DNA of 64,000 nucleotides from Caldifarciminota bacterium UBA6260 (GCA_002441125.1 DJVI01000003.1:46035-110034), one strand, 5' to 3'. Counted from the stretch's first letter, positions 16,132 through 26,389 are shown. Numbers and translations: made by a program. Notes: generated by a model from the sequence alone, not told the origin.

Positions 16132-17202
16132 TTAAAGGTATTTTTTATATTTTTCATCCTTTTCGAGTATTTTTAAAAGATTTTTTATTTCACCTGTTTC
16201 ATTCTTTTTACATACTAAAGTTTCATTCTCAGTTTTAACAACTATAAGATCTGAAACACCTATTACTGTAACAAGCCCATAATCTGAAATTATTATACTA
16301 TTCTTTGAGTTCAAAGTAACAACCTCTCCCTCAACAATGTTCCCTTCCTTATCCTTATTCTTTATCCTTTCAAGTGCATTCCAATCTCCGACATCATCCC
16401 AGTTGAACTGTGCCCTAACAATAACGATATTTTCTGCCTGTTCCATAACTCCAAAATCAATAGATGTAGATGGTGAGTTTTCATAAAGTTTCAAAATACT
16501 TTCCCTTTCATCACTTTTCCCAATATGTTTTTCAAACTCAACAAGTTCTCTATACATTTCAGGCAGATATTTTTCTATCCCTTCAAGTAACTTTTCAGTC
16601 TTCCATAAAAATATACCACTGTTCCAAAGTGTATTCCCCTTTTTTAGATAGGAAATAGCTCTTTTAACATTAGGTTTTTCCTTAAAAGATTTTATCTTGT
16701 AAACTTGTTCATCTAAAAGTGATTCACCAAGTTCAATATATCCATAACCTTCATCAGGTCTTGTTGGAGTTATACCAAAAGTTACAAGGTTGCCTTTCAA
16801 AGCATAATCAAAACCTATCTGTATAGTTTTTTGAAAATCTTTGTCCGGAAAAATACTGTGATCGGCAGGACAAACAAGCATCACAGAATCTTTATCTATA
16901 CTTCTAAGTTTTATAGCAGCAAAACCGATAGCGAGCGCCGTATTTTTACCGAAAGGTTCATACATTAAATTACTTTCTGAGAATATTCCTAAAGAATCTA
17001 TAGGTTCTTTCAAAATCTCAGTTCCAACAACGAATATTTTTTCTTTTGGAATAAAATTGTTCAACCTTGAAAATGTCTCTTCAAGCATTGTTTTTTTAGA
17101 TATTACAGGTAAGAGTTGTTTTGGTCTAACCTTTTTTGACCTTGGCCAAAACCTCTCTCCTCTTCCACCTGCAAGTATGACTCCATATAATCTGTTATCC
17201 AT
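16132..17202 (-). CDS. manC: Mannose-1-phosphate guanylyltransferase
   Basis: A 356-residue sugar nucleotidyltransferase that makes GDP-mannose from mannose-1-phosphate and GTP. It shows the signature 'GVILAGGRGERFWPRSKKVRPKQLLP' near residue 8, 'YEPFGKNTALAIGFAA' near residue 80, 'VCPADHSI', 'FKEKPN', 'WNSGIFLWK' and 'FNWDDVGDW'. The C-terminal phosphomannose-isomerase domain of long ManC proteins is absent, so it is the short monofunctional form. A clear promoter lies upstream, with a 14-base leader carrying only a weak AAAGAG. Confidence 0.93.
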   Translation of the reverse strand: MDNRLYGVILAGGRGERFWPRSKKVRPKQLLPVISKKTMLEETFSRLNNFIPKEKIFVVGTEILKEPIDSLGIFSESNLMYEPFGKNTALAIGFAAIKLRSIDKDSVMLVCPADHSIFPDKDFQKTIQIGFDYALKGNLVTFGITPTRPDEGYGYIELGESLLDEQVYKIKSFKEKPNVKRAISYLKKGNTLWNSGIFLWKTEKLLEGIEKYLPEMYRELVEFEKHIGKSDERESILKLYENSPSTSIDFGVMEQAENIVIVRAQFNWDDVGDWNALERIKNKDKEGNIVEGEVVTLNSKNSIIISDYGLVTVIGVSDLIVVKTENETLVCKKNETGEIKNLLKILEKDEKYKKYL

Positions 17203-17222
17203 AATTTTTCTCTTTTTTAAAG

Positions 17223-17250
17223 ATTATATATAATTTATCTATTTAGTCAA
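17223..17250 (-). promoter_or_regulatory. Promoter of manC transcription unit
   Basis: On the minus strand, TTGACT (17250-17245), 16 bp, TATAAT (17228-17223). Predicted start near 17216, leader about 14 nt. It may also drive the SPOR lipoprotein, rdgB and the four tRNAs, since gaps are small. Confidence 0.7.
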
Positions 17251-17271
17251 TTATCTATTTTAAAAGATTTT

Positions 17272-20200
17272 TTACTCTATAATAATTTTTTCACTTTTTG
17301 TATGCCCAAAAACTTCAGGATTATACATTTCAAAAACATTTGCAGGTGGAAGATAAAACTCTCCAGAATTTATTGCCTTTACAAAATAAGTGTATACATG
17401 TTCGCCTTCAGTAAAATATATAGATGTTGTGATGACCCTATCCTTATAAAATTCCTCATTATAGAAATCTCCCCACCATAAACTTTTATAATTAAACCCT
17501 GATAGATTTATAAACTCAGTAACAAATTCTTTCTTAACTATTTCAAATCCAGAAGGAAGATTATCTTCAAGAAGAACAAAATTTCTGTCCTTATCACTTT
17601 TAATTTTTATTTTAACTTTATAAAATTCTCCTTTCTTGAATGAACTCACCGGTTCATCTTTTAAAGTCAGATATTCCCTTTCAACAAAAAAACCGTTAAA
17701 AAGTTCATCCTCCATTTTATTTTTAGCATATCTGTATTTCAGAGTATAATAGACTCTACCTTTACCCTTCTTTTCAACAGTTAAAATATTAATAGTGTCT
17801 TCAAATTCTTTCCCATCCAAAATATAGTTGGAAATATTGTCTTTTCTTCCTTTAAAATTTTTTTTGTAAAAAAGTTTACCGTTGAGTTTTAAAGATATTT
17901 TGTAAAATGTATTCTCCTTCTCATATATCCTGTAATACTCGTTCAAAGATTCAAGTACGAGTGCGGTAATGTGTGTGTTGCACCAGAAACCATTCTTCAG
18001 ATTTTTCAAAAAATAGTTCACAACTTTTTGTGAATATTCATAGTTTCCATTTACCCTCAGAAGTGTTGTAAGAACAACAGATGTAGCTTTAAGATTATTG
18101 TTGAAAAACCAAGGATTTGAAAATCTTTCTTCAAAATAAAGGTAATCGGATTCAAATCTTGCCTGTGATTTTATTTCCGATAAAAGTATATTAAACTCAT
18201 CTTTTAAACCATAGTTGTAAAGGAGTTCAAGAAGTCTTGCTTTTTCAGAAAGGAACAGTTTATCCCTCTTTTTAAAAATCTCTTCAACTTTTTCAACATA
18301 ATCTTTCTTATCATAAAGGTATAGTATGAAAAGAGCAAAAGTTTTTAAAGAGTATTTATCATTTTCCGAATATTGCCAGATTCCATTCAAACTATCATTC
18401 AATATATTCTCAGTGTAATTTAGACCTAAATTTATAACATCTTCCTTTATATAATAACCTGCTTTTTTTGCATAAAAAAGAACATACAAAGTGTATAGTG
18501 AAAGATATTCGTTTTCATAAATATCATCTCTGTAGTATTTAAAACCTCCAGAAGGTGTTTGATATTTTTCAATATCTTTGAGAACGGAATTAACAAAATT
18601 TTTCAACTTTTTACCTTTTAAATCTGACATACCGTAAAGGTTTATAATATTTTCACCTATTATGAATGGAAAAATCCTTGAAAGTTTTTGCTCAAGACAA
18701 AGGTATGGATAATCTTTTAAGTAATCGAGAGGTAAATTCATACACCCAACAAGTGTAGAGTTTAAAGAGATCTTTAAATTACTTTTGCTTTTTATAATAT
18801 CTTTTGAGAGAGAAAAATACTCTTCAACAGTCTGGCTATCAGTTGAAGAGAAAAGAGAGTTGTATTCGTAAAGGTTATGGTTGATTACGGGAATATTTAT
18901 AGAAACAGCATCATAGAAAGAATCTTTTCTAACTATAAGGTCTATTTTTACTGAATCATCAAAACCAACCTCTCCTTTAAATTTTTCAACTAAAACATTT
19001 TCATTATTTTGAATCTCCTTAAAATTTTTTTCTAAAAATTTAATTTGATTTGAAAATATATCAATGTAAAGATTACCTTTTGAAAGAGTGTTATCAATTA
19101 TGTTAAAAGAAAAATCAACTCTATCGTAAGGTCTTAAAAATAATGGGAAAGATGTGTTTATGTTAAGTTTCTTTTCGACTCTGATACTTTTCTGTTTGAT
19201 GTTGAACTTCTCATCGTTAAAAGCGAATGAAATTATTCTAAATTTTCCAATATTATCAGGTAAAATGATTTTTATTTTTTGGGGATTATTTTTTTCCAAT
19301 TTGATATTTTTTGAATAGTAGACCAAAGATTTAAAATCCTTTCTGAACTTTATATTTTCCATAGAAAATTTATCTACAGGGACTTGTGAACTTGCAGAAG
19401 TATAACCCTCTTGCTCTTTTGTAGATATTTCAGAAATAGAAATATTATCAGTATTTTCAAAAGATTCTGTTTTTGCCATCCTTAAAGGATAGTTATAATA
19501 ATAATTTGGATAAAAGTTATCTGAAGTGAAATGGAAAACTCTATTAGGGAAATATGAATAGAATATATTCAAAGGATCTGTAAAATTATAACCTGTCAAC
19601 ATGAGAACAGATTCATCAACAACCAAAAGAATAGAGTTGATTTCTCCTTCCTCCCCACTTTTCAGAACAACTTCGACAGTGTCCCCAGGTTTATAATCAT
19701 CTTTGTCAGTTTTCATATCAAAATCGGTTCTTTTGGATTCAACTGATACATCAACGAAAAGATTGGATAGTTTCGGTTCTTTTTTATCTGGATCACTTTT
19801 CAGGTTGAAAATTGAAAAATAGAATCCACCAGATAGTTCTTTTACAACAGGTATTTTTACAAACTCAGTATCAACTTCAAAATTCAAACTATCAAAATTA
19901 AAAATAGAATCTCTGCTACAATAATAAAAATGTTTACTTTTTTTATCTTTTGAAAATATCTTCAAATTAACCGTGTCACCTATTTCGTATTTCTCTTTAT
20001 CTTTGAAAATAATAATATCCTCTCTATCACTTTCAAAGTAATATCTAAAACCATAGTAAAAATCATAAACAACTTTCAAACCTCTGTATGAAATTTCAGC
20101 TCTATAGTTCCCATCCTTTTTCAATTTTAGCCAAAGGGAATCAACTTTTCCTTCACTTTTTATACTTGTGATTTTTATTGTATCAAAAATCTCTTTTTCA

Positions 20201-22704
20201 TAATTTAAAATCCTGTAAACTGAAAATTCAATATTTTCTCCACTAACAAAATTCTCATCCTCATCGATACAAACAATCTCAAAGAGTGAAGAATCATCCT
20301 TTTCAGAAATATGGGATACTTTCAATCCGGCAAATATATCTTTTGTGTTTTTTATAAACCTTATCTCTTTTGAAATAGATTCTTTTGTTTTATCTTTAAC
20401 AGTTGCAATAAGATTTATTGAAACTGGATTTTTATAAATATCAAAAGGTATATTCTCCCTAAATAAAAACTCCCCTTCTTCATTTAGGACATTTCTCATT
20501 TCTATACTTTTCTCTTCAGAATTATTCCCATCATTTATGTAAAAGTTGAAATCTGAGAACTTTTTTGAGTAGAAAGGAACTTCATCTATTTGCAATGTTA
20601 GGTATAAAGAATCTTTGGACATCTTAGTTTTTGAAAGATAGTTGGCTTTTATATTTATTTCAGGGATCTCCTTCTTTTTGTAAACTTCTTTTTTCGATTC
20701 AACAAAAATTTCAAATTTCGGTTCTTTGAATTCACCCACTATAAAGGATGTCTCTCCCAAAAATAAATCATCCTTGAAAAAGGTAACATAATAAGTCCCT
20801 GTTTTAAAAGTGTCCGGAATGAAAAGTGTCGTGTTGAAAATACCATCCTTTCCAATTTTTTTGAAACCATCAATTATTTTTTTATATTCCGGATTTAAAA
20901 CCTGATATTTTATAATACCTTTCGAAGGTGGGTAGATTTTTCCAGCATAATATTTTCTAACTATACCTGTTATAATTACACTGTCAGAAAGCTGATAAAG
21001 GTTTCTGTCTGTAAAGATATAACTTTTAAATTCCTCATTGAATTCTTTTAAAAAAAGAGGAACAGTTAAATTCCCTTCTCTATTTTCAAAACTCAAGAAT
21101 TTGAAAAAATCTTTTTCATAACAGGTAAAATATTTTAAATCTTTTTTTGTTAGTTTTAAAATTCCCTTTTCAAAATTTTTTGAAAAAATTTTTTCAGAAT
21201 TTTGATTGAAAATTGACAAGTTTATTTTTCCATGATAAATATTTCCCTCGTCGTATCTTGACAAAATTAAAAATCCATTATTTTTGGAAAAGATGCCATT
21301 TAGTTTAAATGGAGTCCTTTGAAATATGAAATTGTAATCAAATTTATTACCATCACTCTCATATTCGATCACTCCAAAACCAAGAGTGTTTTTCAAAGAA
21401 AACTCTTTTTCTATATTCAAACTATCCGTGTAAAGCAGGTTTTTTTCTACAGGGAAACTGAAACTTTTGTTTTTCCATTCTTTATAACCATCATAGGGAT
21501 AATCATTTTTTGAAAAAACTTTTATAAACTCTTTTAAATAAAAATCCTTTAAATATATATCGAACTTTGAAATGTTAAGAAGTGAAAAATTTAAGAACAA
21601 ATTTTCGTTTTTTCTAAGATATTCTTCATTAAAAAAAAGAGACTGTTGGTAATCTGAAACTATTAACCTGTATATTCCGGGATTCTCGATTTTTTCATTA
21701 AATATATCTCTTAGGTTTTCCTTTATATTTATAAAGTACTCTTTTTGTGGAACCAATTTTTTGTTGATAAAAAAAACTTTTGAAACATCATAGTAAGAAT
21801 AGTCTATTATATCCTCATCTTTTCCATCAGAAATAAAATAAACATTTTTCATCAACTCTTCTAAACTCACTGGAGTTGAGAACTCCAAATCAAAAGATGT
21901 CTTATTATCATAGATTGGAATAATCGTATTTTTGTTTTCGATATATTTAAAATTATCATATATAGGGAAACTAATATCTGTTGTTTCCCTCATAAAATCT
22001 TCAATAAAAATTTTGAGTGAATAATATTTCCCTTTTTTGAATCCACCTTTCTCTTTCAATTTTAAACAAAAGAAATTCGATGTATCTTGAAGATTATAGT
22101 AAAAATGGTTTAAAAGATTTTTACCTTTAAGATCAAAAGGTTCCAGCAAAAATTCAACTTTTTTATTATCACACTCAAGTAAAATTTTTTCTCTAAGAAT
22201 TTCAATAGGTACTTTATAGTTGAAAATTATGTAGAAAAAAGAATCTGAATGAACAGGGTAGGTAGATGTTTTAACAACCTCTAAGTTTACAGGTTTTATA
22301 TTCAAAACGAAATCTTCACTTAAAACAGTCGAATCTATAGAGAGTATGCCTTTTTCTATAACAAATTTGTATGAGAGATTTGGAGAGAATGGTTTCTCAG
22401 GATAAAAAACTATGCTGTTTTTACCTTTAGCCCTGAAGATACCTTTAACGATAGGTTCGGATCTATATTTAACATTTATCTTTTCAACACTCTGTAAAGG
22501 TATTATATCTTTTGAAAATGTAAAAATTATCTCTTTGACATTTTCATCAAGGAAAATGTTGTTTTCAGGAATTGTTGATACTATTTCAAGTTTACCAAAT
22601 TTTGAAAGGAAATAATCTGTTCTCTCATTTGAATATTGAAGATCATAAAATGGAAAAATTTTAATACAGAAAAGAACAAATATGAAAAAAAATATTTTTT
22701 TCAT
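17272..22704 (-). CDS. Bacterial alpha-2-macroglobulin family protein
   Basis: An 1810-residue secreted protein with a signal peptide (about 1-18) and no lipobox. An N-terminal Ig-like SbsA-type domain (about 40-120, 'EIIFTFSKDI') is followed by a string of macroglobulin domains with 'IFTDRNLYQLSDSVIITGIVR' near residue 565. The thioester motif C-L-E-Q (Cys1336) is intact in 'YPYLCLEQKLSRIFP', then comes the alpha-helical thioester domain with 'TPSGGFKYYRDD'. Such proteins covalently trap attacking proteases in the periplasm. It follows the LVIVD protein by seven bases. The usual partner PBP1C gene is not next to it. The three C-terminal domains are complete. Confidence 0.88.
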   Translation of the reverse strand: MKKIFFFIFVLFCIKIFPFYDLQYSNERTDYFLSKFGKLEIVSTIPENNIFLDENVKEIIFTFSKDIIPLQSVEKINVKYRSEPIVKGIFRAKGKNSIVFYPEKPFSPNLSYKFVIEKGILSIDSTVLSEDFVLNIKPVNLEVVKTSTYPVHSDSFFYIIFNYKVPIEILREKILLECDNKKVEFLLEPFDLKGKNLLNHFYYNLQDTSNFFCLKLKEKGGFKKGKYYSLKIFIEDFMRETTDISFPIYDNFKYIENKNTIIPIYDNKTSFDLEFSTPVSLEELMKNVYFISDGKDEDIIDYSYYDVSKVFFINKKLVPQKEYFINIKENLRDIFNEKIENPGIYRLIVSDYQQSLFFNEEYLRKNENLFLNFSLLNISKFDIYLKDFYLKEFIKVFSKNDYPYDGYKEWKNKSFSFPVEKNLLYTDSLNIEKEFSLKNTLGFGVIEYESDGNKFDYNFIFQRTPFKLNGIFSKNNGFLILSRYDEGNIYHGKINLSIFNQNSEKIFSKNFEKGILKLTKKDLKYFTCYEKDFFKFLSFENREGNLTVPLFLKEFNEEFKSYIFTDRNLYQLSDSVIITGIVRKYYAGKIYPPSKGIIKYQVLNPEYKKIIDGFKKIGKDGIFNTTLFIPDTFKTGTYYVTFFKDDLFLGETSFIVGEFKEPKFEIFVESKKEVYKKKEIPEINIKANYLSKTKMSKDSLYLTLQIDEVPFYSKKFSDFNFYINDGNNSEEKSIEMRNVLNEEGEFLFRENIPFDIYKNPVSINLIATVKDKTKESISKEIRFIKNTKDIFAGLKVSHISEKDDSSLFEIVCIDEDENFVSGENIEFSVYRILNYEKEIFDTIKITSIKSEGKVDSLWLKLKKDGNYRAEISYRGLKVVYDFYYGFRYYFESDREDIIIFKDKEKYEIGDTVNLKIFSKDKKSKHFYYCSRDSIFNFDSLNFEVDTEFVKIPVVKELSGGFYFSIFNLKSDPDKKEPKLSNLFVDVSVESKRTDFDMKTDKDDYKPGDTVEVVLKSGEEGEINSILLVVDESVLMLTGYNFTDPLNIFYSYFPNRVFHFTSDNFYPNYYYNYPLRMAKTESFENTDNISISEISTKEQEGYTSASSQVPVDKFSMENIKFRKDFKSLVYYSKNIKLEKNNPQKIKIILPDNIGKFRIISFAFNDEKFNIKQKSIRVEKKLNINTSFPLFLRPYDRVDFSFNIIDNTLSKGNLYIDIFSNQIKFLEKNFKEIQNNENVLVEKFKGEVGFDDSVKIDLIVRKDSFYDAVSINIPVINHNLYEYNSLFSSTDSQTVEEYFSLSKDIIKSKSNLKISLNSTLVGCMNLPLDYLKDYPYLCLEQKLSRIFPFIIGENIINLYGMSDLKGKKLKNFVNSVLKDIEKYQTPSGGFKYYRDDIYENEYLSLYTLYVLFYAKKAGYYIKEDVINLGLNYTENILNDSLNGIWQYSENDKYSLKTFALFILYLYDKKDYVEKVEEIFKKRDKLFLSEKARLLELLYNYGLKDEFNILLSEIKSQARFESDYLYFEERFSNPWFFNNNLKATSVVLTTLLRVNGNYEYSQKVVNYFLKNLKNGFWCNTHITALVLESLNEYYRIYEKENTFYKISLKLNGKLFYKKNFKGRKDNISNYILDGKEFEDTINILTVEKKGKGRVYYTLKYRYAKNKMEDELFNGFFVEREYLTLKDEPVSSFKKGEFYKVKIKIKSDKDRNFVLLEDNLPSGFEIVKKEFVTEFINLSGFNYKSLWWGDFYNEEFYKDRVITTSIYFTEGEHVYTYFVKAINSGEFYLPPANVFEMYNPEVFGHTKSEKIIIE

Positions 22705-22711
22705 TTCATTA

Positions 22712-24826
22712 TCATTTTAAAAAGTAAAATTTACTTTTTGAAAAATTTTTCCCATCATCTATTTGAACAAAATATACTCCAGATTTTAATTCTTTTAACA
22801 TTAAAGAGTTTGTACCAACTTTTAGATTCTTCTCAAATAAAACGACCTTTCCAGTTATATCATAGATTTTTACACTATTTTTGCTATCTATCAAATCAAA
22901 GATCATACGATCTTTATAGATTTTGAAATTTTTGTTTTGAACCTTTCTTTCACCAGTCCCTCCCAAAAAAGTAGTCTGCAAAATATAAAAATCTCCATTT
23001 GCAAGATAAACTCTATCATTATCAACATAAAAATCTTCCATACTACCCGGTACATTATAGTATCCCACCAATTTCAAATCCATAAGATCGTTAACATCGA
23101 TTATCCTTAAACCTTTATAATAATCGAGAATATAAAGGAAGTTTCCATTTTTTGAAATTTTTGTATATTCACCGGATGTTGGGAACGAGTTCTTTTTAAC
23201 TGGAGAAGATGGTGTCGAAATATCTAAAACTTCCAGACCATTATAACCATCAGCAAGGTATGCATAATTCCCATCAACAACCAAATTGTACAAATACCCA
23301 TCCGTATCATAGTTTCCTATATAAACTGGATTTGAAGGATCTGAAAGATCAACAGTGAACATACCTGAATAACCTGCTGATATGTAACCATAAACATTTT
23401 GAACATAAACATCAACTATCGGGCTTGAGAATTTATAATTGCCAACCTCTTTTACATTAAAAGGATCAGAAACATCAAAAATATATAAACCAGAATCATA
23501 ATCTGCAACATAAATATAATTATCCTTTAAAAATATATTAACGAATTCAGATTTTGGTGGTATAGTTGAAACTATCGTAGGATTTGACCAATCTGAAATA
23601 TCAACTATATTTATACCATATGCTGTGTGCAGAGTGTAAAGATAATTTTCAGAAAGAAGCATCGAGTTTATGTAAGGTAAAGAATCGAACTCCGCAACAA
23701 GTTTAATATCCTGTTCGTTTGATATGTCATAAATTTTAAGAATATCTTCACTTCTTGAAAGGAAAGCTAAATTTCCTTTAATTTCAACTCCGTTAACTTT
23801 TCCAAAAGTAGAATAGGAATTGATCTTTACCGGTGAGGAATAATCTGTTATATCAACAAGAACCATCCCTCCATAATAAGTTGATAATAAAGCCAAACTA
23901 TCAACTATCTCAACTCTATAATAGGCGTCATTTCCATCTGGAATCAAGGAACCAACTTCTATAGGATTTGATATATCTGATAGATCTATTATCTTTAAAC
24001 CTGAGTTATCTGTTGTAACAAAAAGGTAATCCCCATTTTTATATAATTCTGTAGAATATCCATCTATTTTTAAAGTATCGTATATAAATGGATTCGCTTT
24101 ATCTGAAAGATCGACTATAAGATCATTCCCTCCATTTGCAACAAAAGCGTAGTCGTTACTCACAATTATATCGTATAATGGTCCACTTGCATCTAAAGAA
24201 CCAACCTTTGAAGGGCTTAATGGATTTGAAACATCATATACAATTATATTGGAGTCATAGTTTGTAATATAAGCATAACCATTTTCAACAAAAACTGAAA
24301 GAACATAATTATATGTGCTATCTTTTCCCGCAAAAACTGGATGTGAAGGATCTGAGATATCGAGAATAAGAAAACCTTCAAAGGTATTTGCAAGGTAAGC
24401 ATAATTTCCGGAAACCCTGATGTCGTAAATTGGAGAATCTGTATTATAAAAACCTTTCAAAGTTACATTTTCAGGATCAGAAATATCGTAGACATTCAAA
24501 CCATAACCAGTTGTCCCAACAAAAATATAGTTACCCGACTGTGCTATACAGTATGGAGAATATATTGGAATTTCATCAACTATCTTAAGATCGTTCCTAT
24601 CTTTTATATTCATAACAACAAGTGAATTGTTAAAACATACAAAGGCAAAACTATCTTTTACACAAAGATCGTATGAATCTTTATGGTATGGTAACTTTCC
24701 TATAGACTTCACATTCAAACTATCGATCTGAATGTTAACACCTTTTGTCATGAAAAAATTTTGACCTGTAAAAGCATTTGAGGTTAAAAAAATAAAAATT
24801 ATTAAAAAGGGTATACATTTTTTCAT
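22712..24826 (-). CDS. Secreted LVIVD-repeat beta-propeller protein with sorting-like tail
   Basis: A 704-residue secreted protein with a signal peptide (about 1-20). The body is built of more than ten LVIVD-type repeats of roughly 42 residues, each with 'G-x-Y-A-Y-(V/L)-A' and 'V-x-D-(I/V)-S-(D/N)-P-x-x-P-V', which should form one or two beta-propellers. The last 80 residues end in 'LKSGVYFVQIDDGKNFSKSKFYFLK', like a type IX (Por) secretion sorting domain. GGAGG lies four bases before the ATG and a clear promoter precedes it. It heads the two-gene unit with the alpha-2-macroglobulin. Confidence 0.85.
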   Translation of the reverse strand: MKKCIPFLIIFIFLTSNAFTGQNFFMTKGVNIQIDSLNVKSIGKLPYHKDSYDLCVKDSFAFVCFNNSLVVMNIKDRNDLKIVDEIPIYSPYCIAQSGNYIFVGTTGYGLNVYDISDPENVTLKGFYNTDSPIYDIRVSGNYAYLANTFEGFLILDISDPSHPVFAGKDSTYNYVLSVFVENGYAYITNYDSNIIVYDVSNPLSPSKVGSLDASGPLYDIIVSNDYAFVANGGNDLIVDLSDKANPFIYDTLKIDGYSTELYKNGDYLFVTTDNSGLKIIDLSDISNPIEVGSLIPDGNDAYYRVEIVDSLALLSTYYGGMVLVDITDYSSPVKINSYSTFGKVNGVEIKGNLAFLSRSEDILKIYDISNEQDIKLVAEFDSLPYINSMLLSENYLYTLHTAYGINIVDISDWSNPTIVSTIPPKSEFVNIFLKDNYIYVADYDSGLYIFDVSDPFNVKEVGNYKFSSPIVDVYVQNVYGYISAGYSGMFTVDLSDPSNPVYIGNYDTDGYLYNLVVDGNYAYLADGYNGLEVLDISTPSSPVKKNSFPTSGEYTKISKNGNFLYILDYYKGLRIIDVNDLMDLKLVGYYNVPGSMEDFYVDNDRVYLANGDFYILQTTFLGGTGERKVQNKNFKIYKDRMIFDLIDSKNSVKIYDITGKVVLFEKNLKVGTNSLMLKELKSGVYFVQIDDGKNFSKSKFYFLK

Positions 24827-24844
24827 TTTACCTCCATTTTTCTT

Positions 24845-24872
24845 ATTTTAGTAGATAGAATAATTTTTTCAA
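24845..24872 (-). promoter_or_regulatory. Promoter of LVIVD/alpha-2-macroglobulin unit
   Basis: On the minus strand, TTGAAA (24872-24867), 16 bp, TAAAAT (24850-24845). The leader of about 12 nt holds the GGAGG for the LVIVD protein. Confidence 0.55.
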
Positions 24873-24880
24873 CCAAAATA

Positions 24881-24908
24881 TTGAAAACAAAAATTTTCAG
24901 GTTAAAAT
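24881..24908 (+). promoter_or_regulatory. Promoter with leaderless geometry for decapeptide-repeat protein
   Basis: TTGAAA (24881-24886), 16 bp, TAAAAT (24903-24908). Seven bases further is 24915, the A of the ATG. No SD is present. It is divergent from the LVIVD promoter, with -35 boxes nine bases apart. Confidence 0.5.
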
Positions 24909-24914
24909 TTTATT

Positions 24915-25325
24915 ATGGATAATCAAAATAATAAAAATTTCAAAAGTTTTGGTTTTGATAAAAAAAGTGATAATATTGTTTTTGGACTTCCTTTATACCA
25001 CATTTCTTGGGGTGTAGATGAGAATAAGAAGTTAAGGTCAGCTAAAGGATTTTTTGCAATCGGGCAGTTCGCTACAGGATATTTTGTTATCGCACAGTTC
25101 GGTTTAGCTTTCATTTTTGGATTTGGACAATTCATGGTTGCTCCAATATCTGTCGCTCAATTTTCTTTTGGGATAATTTCTATAGGACAGTTCGCATTCG
25201 GATTGATAGCGATAGGTTTTTCTGCGTTTGGGAAATTTCTTTTCACACCAAAAAGACATGATCCACAGGTTTTGGAATTATTAAAAAAAGTTTTGGAATT
25301 CTTTAAACTGTTGATAAAAATTTAA
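24915..25325 (+). CDS. Membrane protein with AIGQF decapeptide repeats
   Basis: A 136-residue protein. It opens with a soluble stretch including 'VFGLPLYHISWG' near residue 23. The middle (about 44-110) has Gln-Phe pairs recurring every 10 residues (once 11) in the context (A/S)-I-(G/A)-Q-F-x-x-G. This resembles proteins in other bacteria that begin with a 'GLPL-(W/F/Y)-x-I-A' box and continue with many 'A-x-G-G' repeats; they have no known function. A charged amphipathic helix ends it. There is no SD, and the promoter puts the RNA start at the ATG. The 3' end overlaps convergent tgt by four bases. Confidence 0.7.
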   Translation: MDNQNNKNFKSFGFDKKSDNIVFGLPLYHISWGVDENKKLRSAKGFFAIGQFATGYFVIAQFGLAFIFGFGQFMVAPISVAQFSFGIISIGQFAFGLIAIGFSAFGKFLFTPKRHDPQVLELLKKVLEFFKLLIKI

Positions 25326-26389
25326 ATGGATTCCCTTATTTTTTTCATCAACCTCATGTAATAGTTTATATTATGCTCAGTTGCAAGTATCCCAGCAAGC
25401 ATTTCCTGTGATTTGAAAAGATGGTGGAGATATGCTCTCGAATAGTTTTTACATAGATGACAGTTACACCCTTCTTCAACTGGAGAAAAATCATTTTTAT
25501 ATTTTGCATTCTTTATCAAAATTTTTCCATTCTCTGTAAAAAGTGCACCATTTCTTGCATTCCTTGTTGGAACAACACAATCAAAAATATCAAAACCATT
25601 CAAAACAGCATACTTTATATCATCCTCTTCTCCAACCCCCATAAGGTATCTCGGTTTATCATTTGGCATTATTTTATCAGCCATATCAATAACTTTTCTA
25701 ATATAATCTTTTGACTCACCTATCGCAACACCTCCCATAGCGTATCCATCAAAATCTATCTTTTGCAACTCCTCTGAACAGTATTCCCTTAGATTTTCAA
25801 ATATAGATCCCTGAATTATTCCAAACTGGTACTGCTTGTAACCGTAAAGTGGTGATGTTTTCAGAAACTGTTCCCTCGCCCTTTTAGCCCAATCTAAAGT
25901 CCTTTTAACAGAGTGTTTGGCATACTCTATTGTAACAGGATACTCCATACATTCATCGAGAACCATCATAACATCCGTTCCAAGAACTCTTTGCATATCA
26001 ACATTGTTTTCTGGTGTGAACTCGTGGTAAGAACCATCAATATGTGATTGAAAGATAACTCCATTATCTTTGAACTTCCTTAATTTAGATAAAGAAAAAA
26101 TCTGAAATCCACCGGAATCTGAAAAGAGTGTTCCCTCCCATCCCATAAACTTGTGAACTCCACCTGCATTTTTTATTATCTCAAGTCCAGGTCTCAGATA
26201 TAGATGGTAAGTGTTGGTTATCAAAAACTGAACTCCCCAATCAAAAAGATCTTTCGCTGACATAGCCTTGACACTCGCCTGAGTTGCAACAAACATAAGA
26301 TTCGGTGTTTCAACTATCCCATGTGCAGTTTTTAAAACTCCCAACCTTTTTTTACCATTCTTCTTTACAATTTTAAATATTTCACTCAT
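25322..26389 (-). CDS. tgt: tRNA-guanine transglycosylase (queuine tRNA-ribosyltransferase)
   Basis: A 355-residue bacterial TGT that swaps guanine-34 for preQ1 in GUN-anticodon tRNAs. Seen: 'LFSDSGGFQIFSL' near residue 88 (catalytic Asp), 'GIIQGSIFENLREYC', 'YAMGGVAIGE', 'YLMGVG' with substrate-pocket residues, 'DCVVPTRNARNGALFT' with the nucleophilic Asp, and the zinc site 'CNCHLC' followed by a His about 25 residues later. It overlaps queA by ATGA, so two steps of queuosine synthesis are coupled. It is the last gene of the long ruv-pyr operon and is slightly shorter than the E. coli enzyme. Confidence 0.95.
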   Translation of the reverse strand: MSEIFKIVKKNGKKRLGVLKTAHGIVETPNLMFVATQASVKAMSAKDLFDWGVQFLITNTYHLYLRPGLEIIKNAGGVHKFMGWEGTLFSDSGGFQIFSLSKLRKFKDNGVIFQSHIDGSYHEFTPENNVDMQRVLGTDVMMVLDECMEYPVTIEYAKHSVKRTLDWAKRAREQFLKTSPLYGYKQYQFGIIQGSIFENLREYCSEELQKIDFDGYAMGGVAIGESKDYIRKVIDMADKIMPNDKPRYLMGVGEEDDIKYAVLNGFDIFDCVVPTRNARNGALFTENGKILIKNAKYKNDFSPVEEGCNCHLCKNYSRAYLHHLFKSQEMLAGILATEHNINYYMRLMKKIRESI

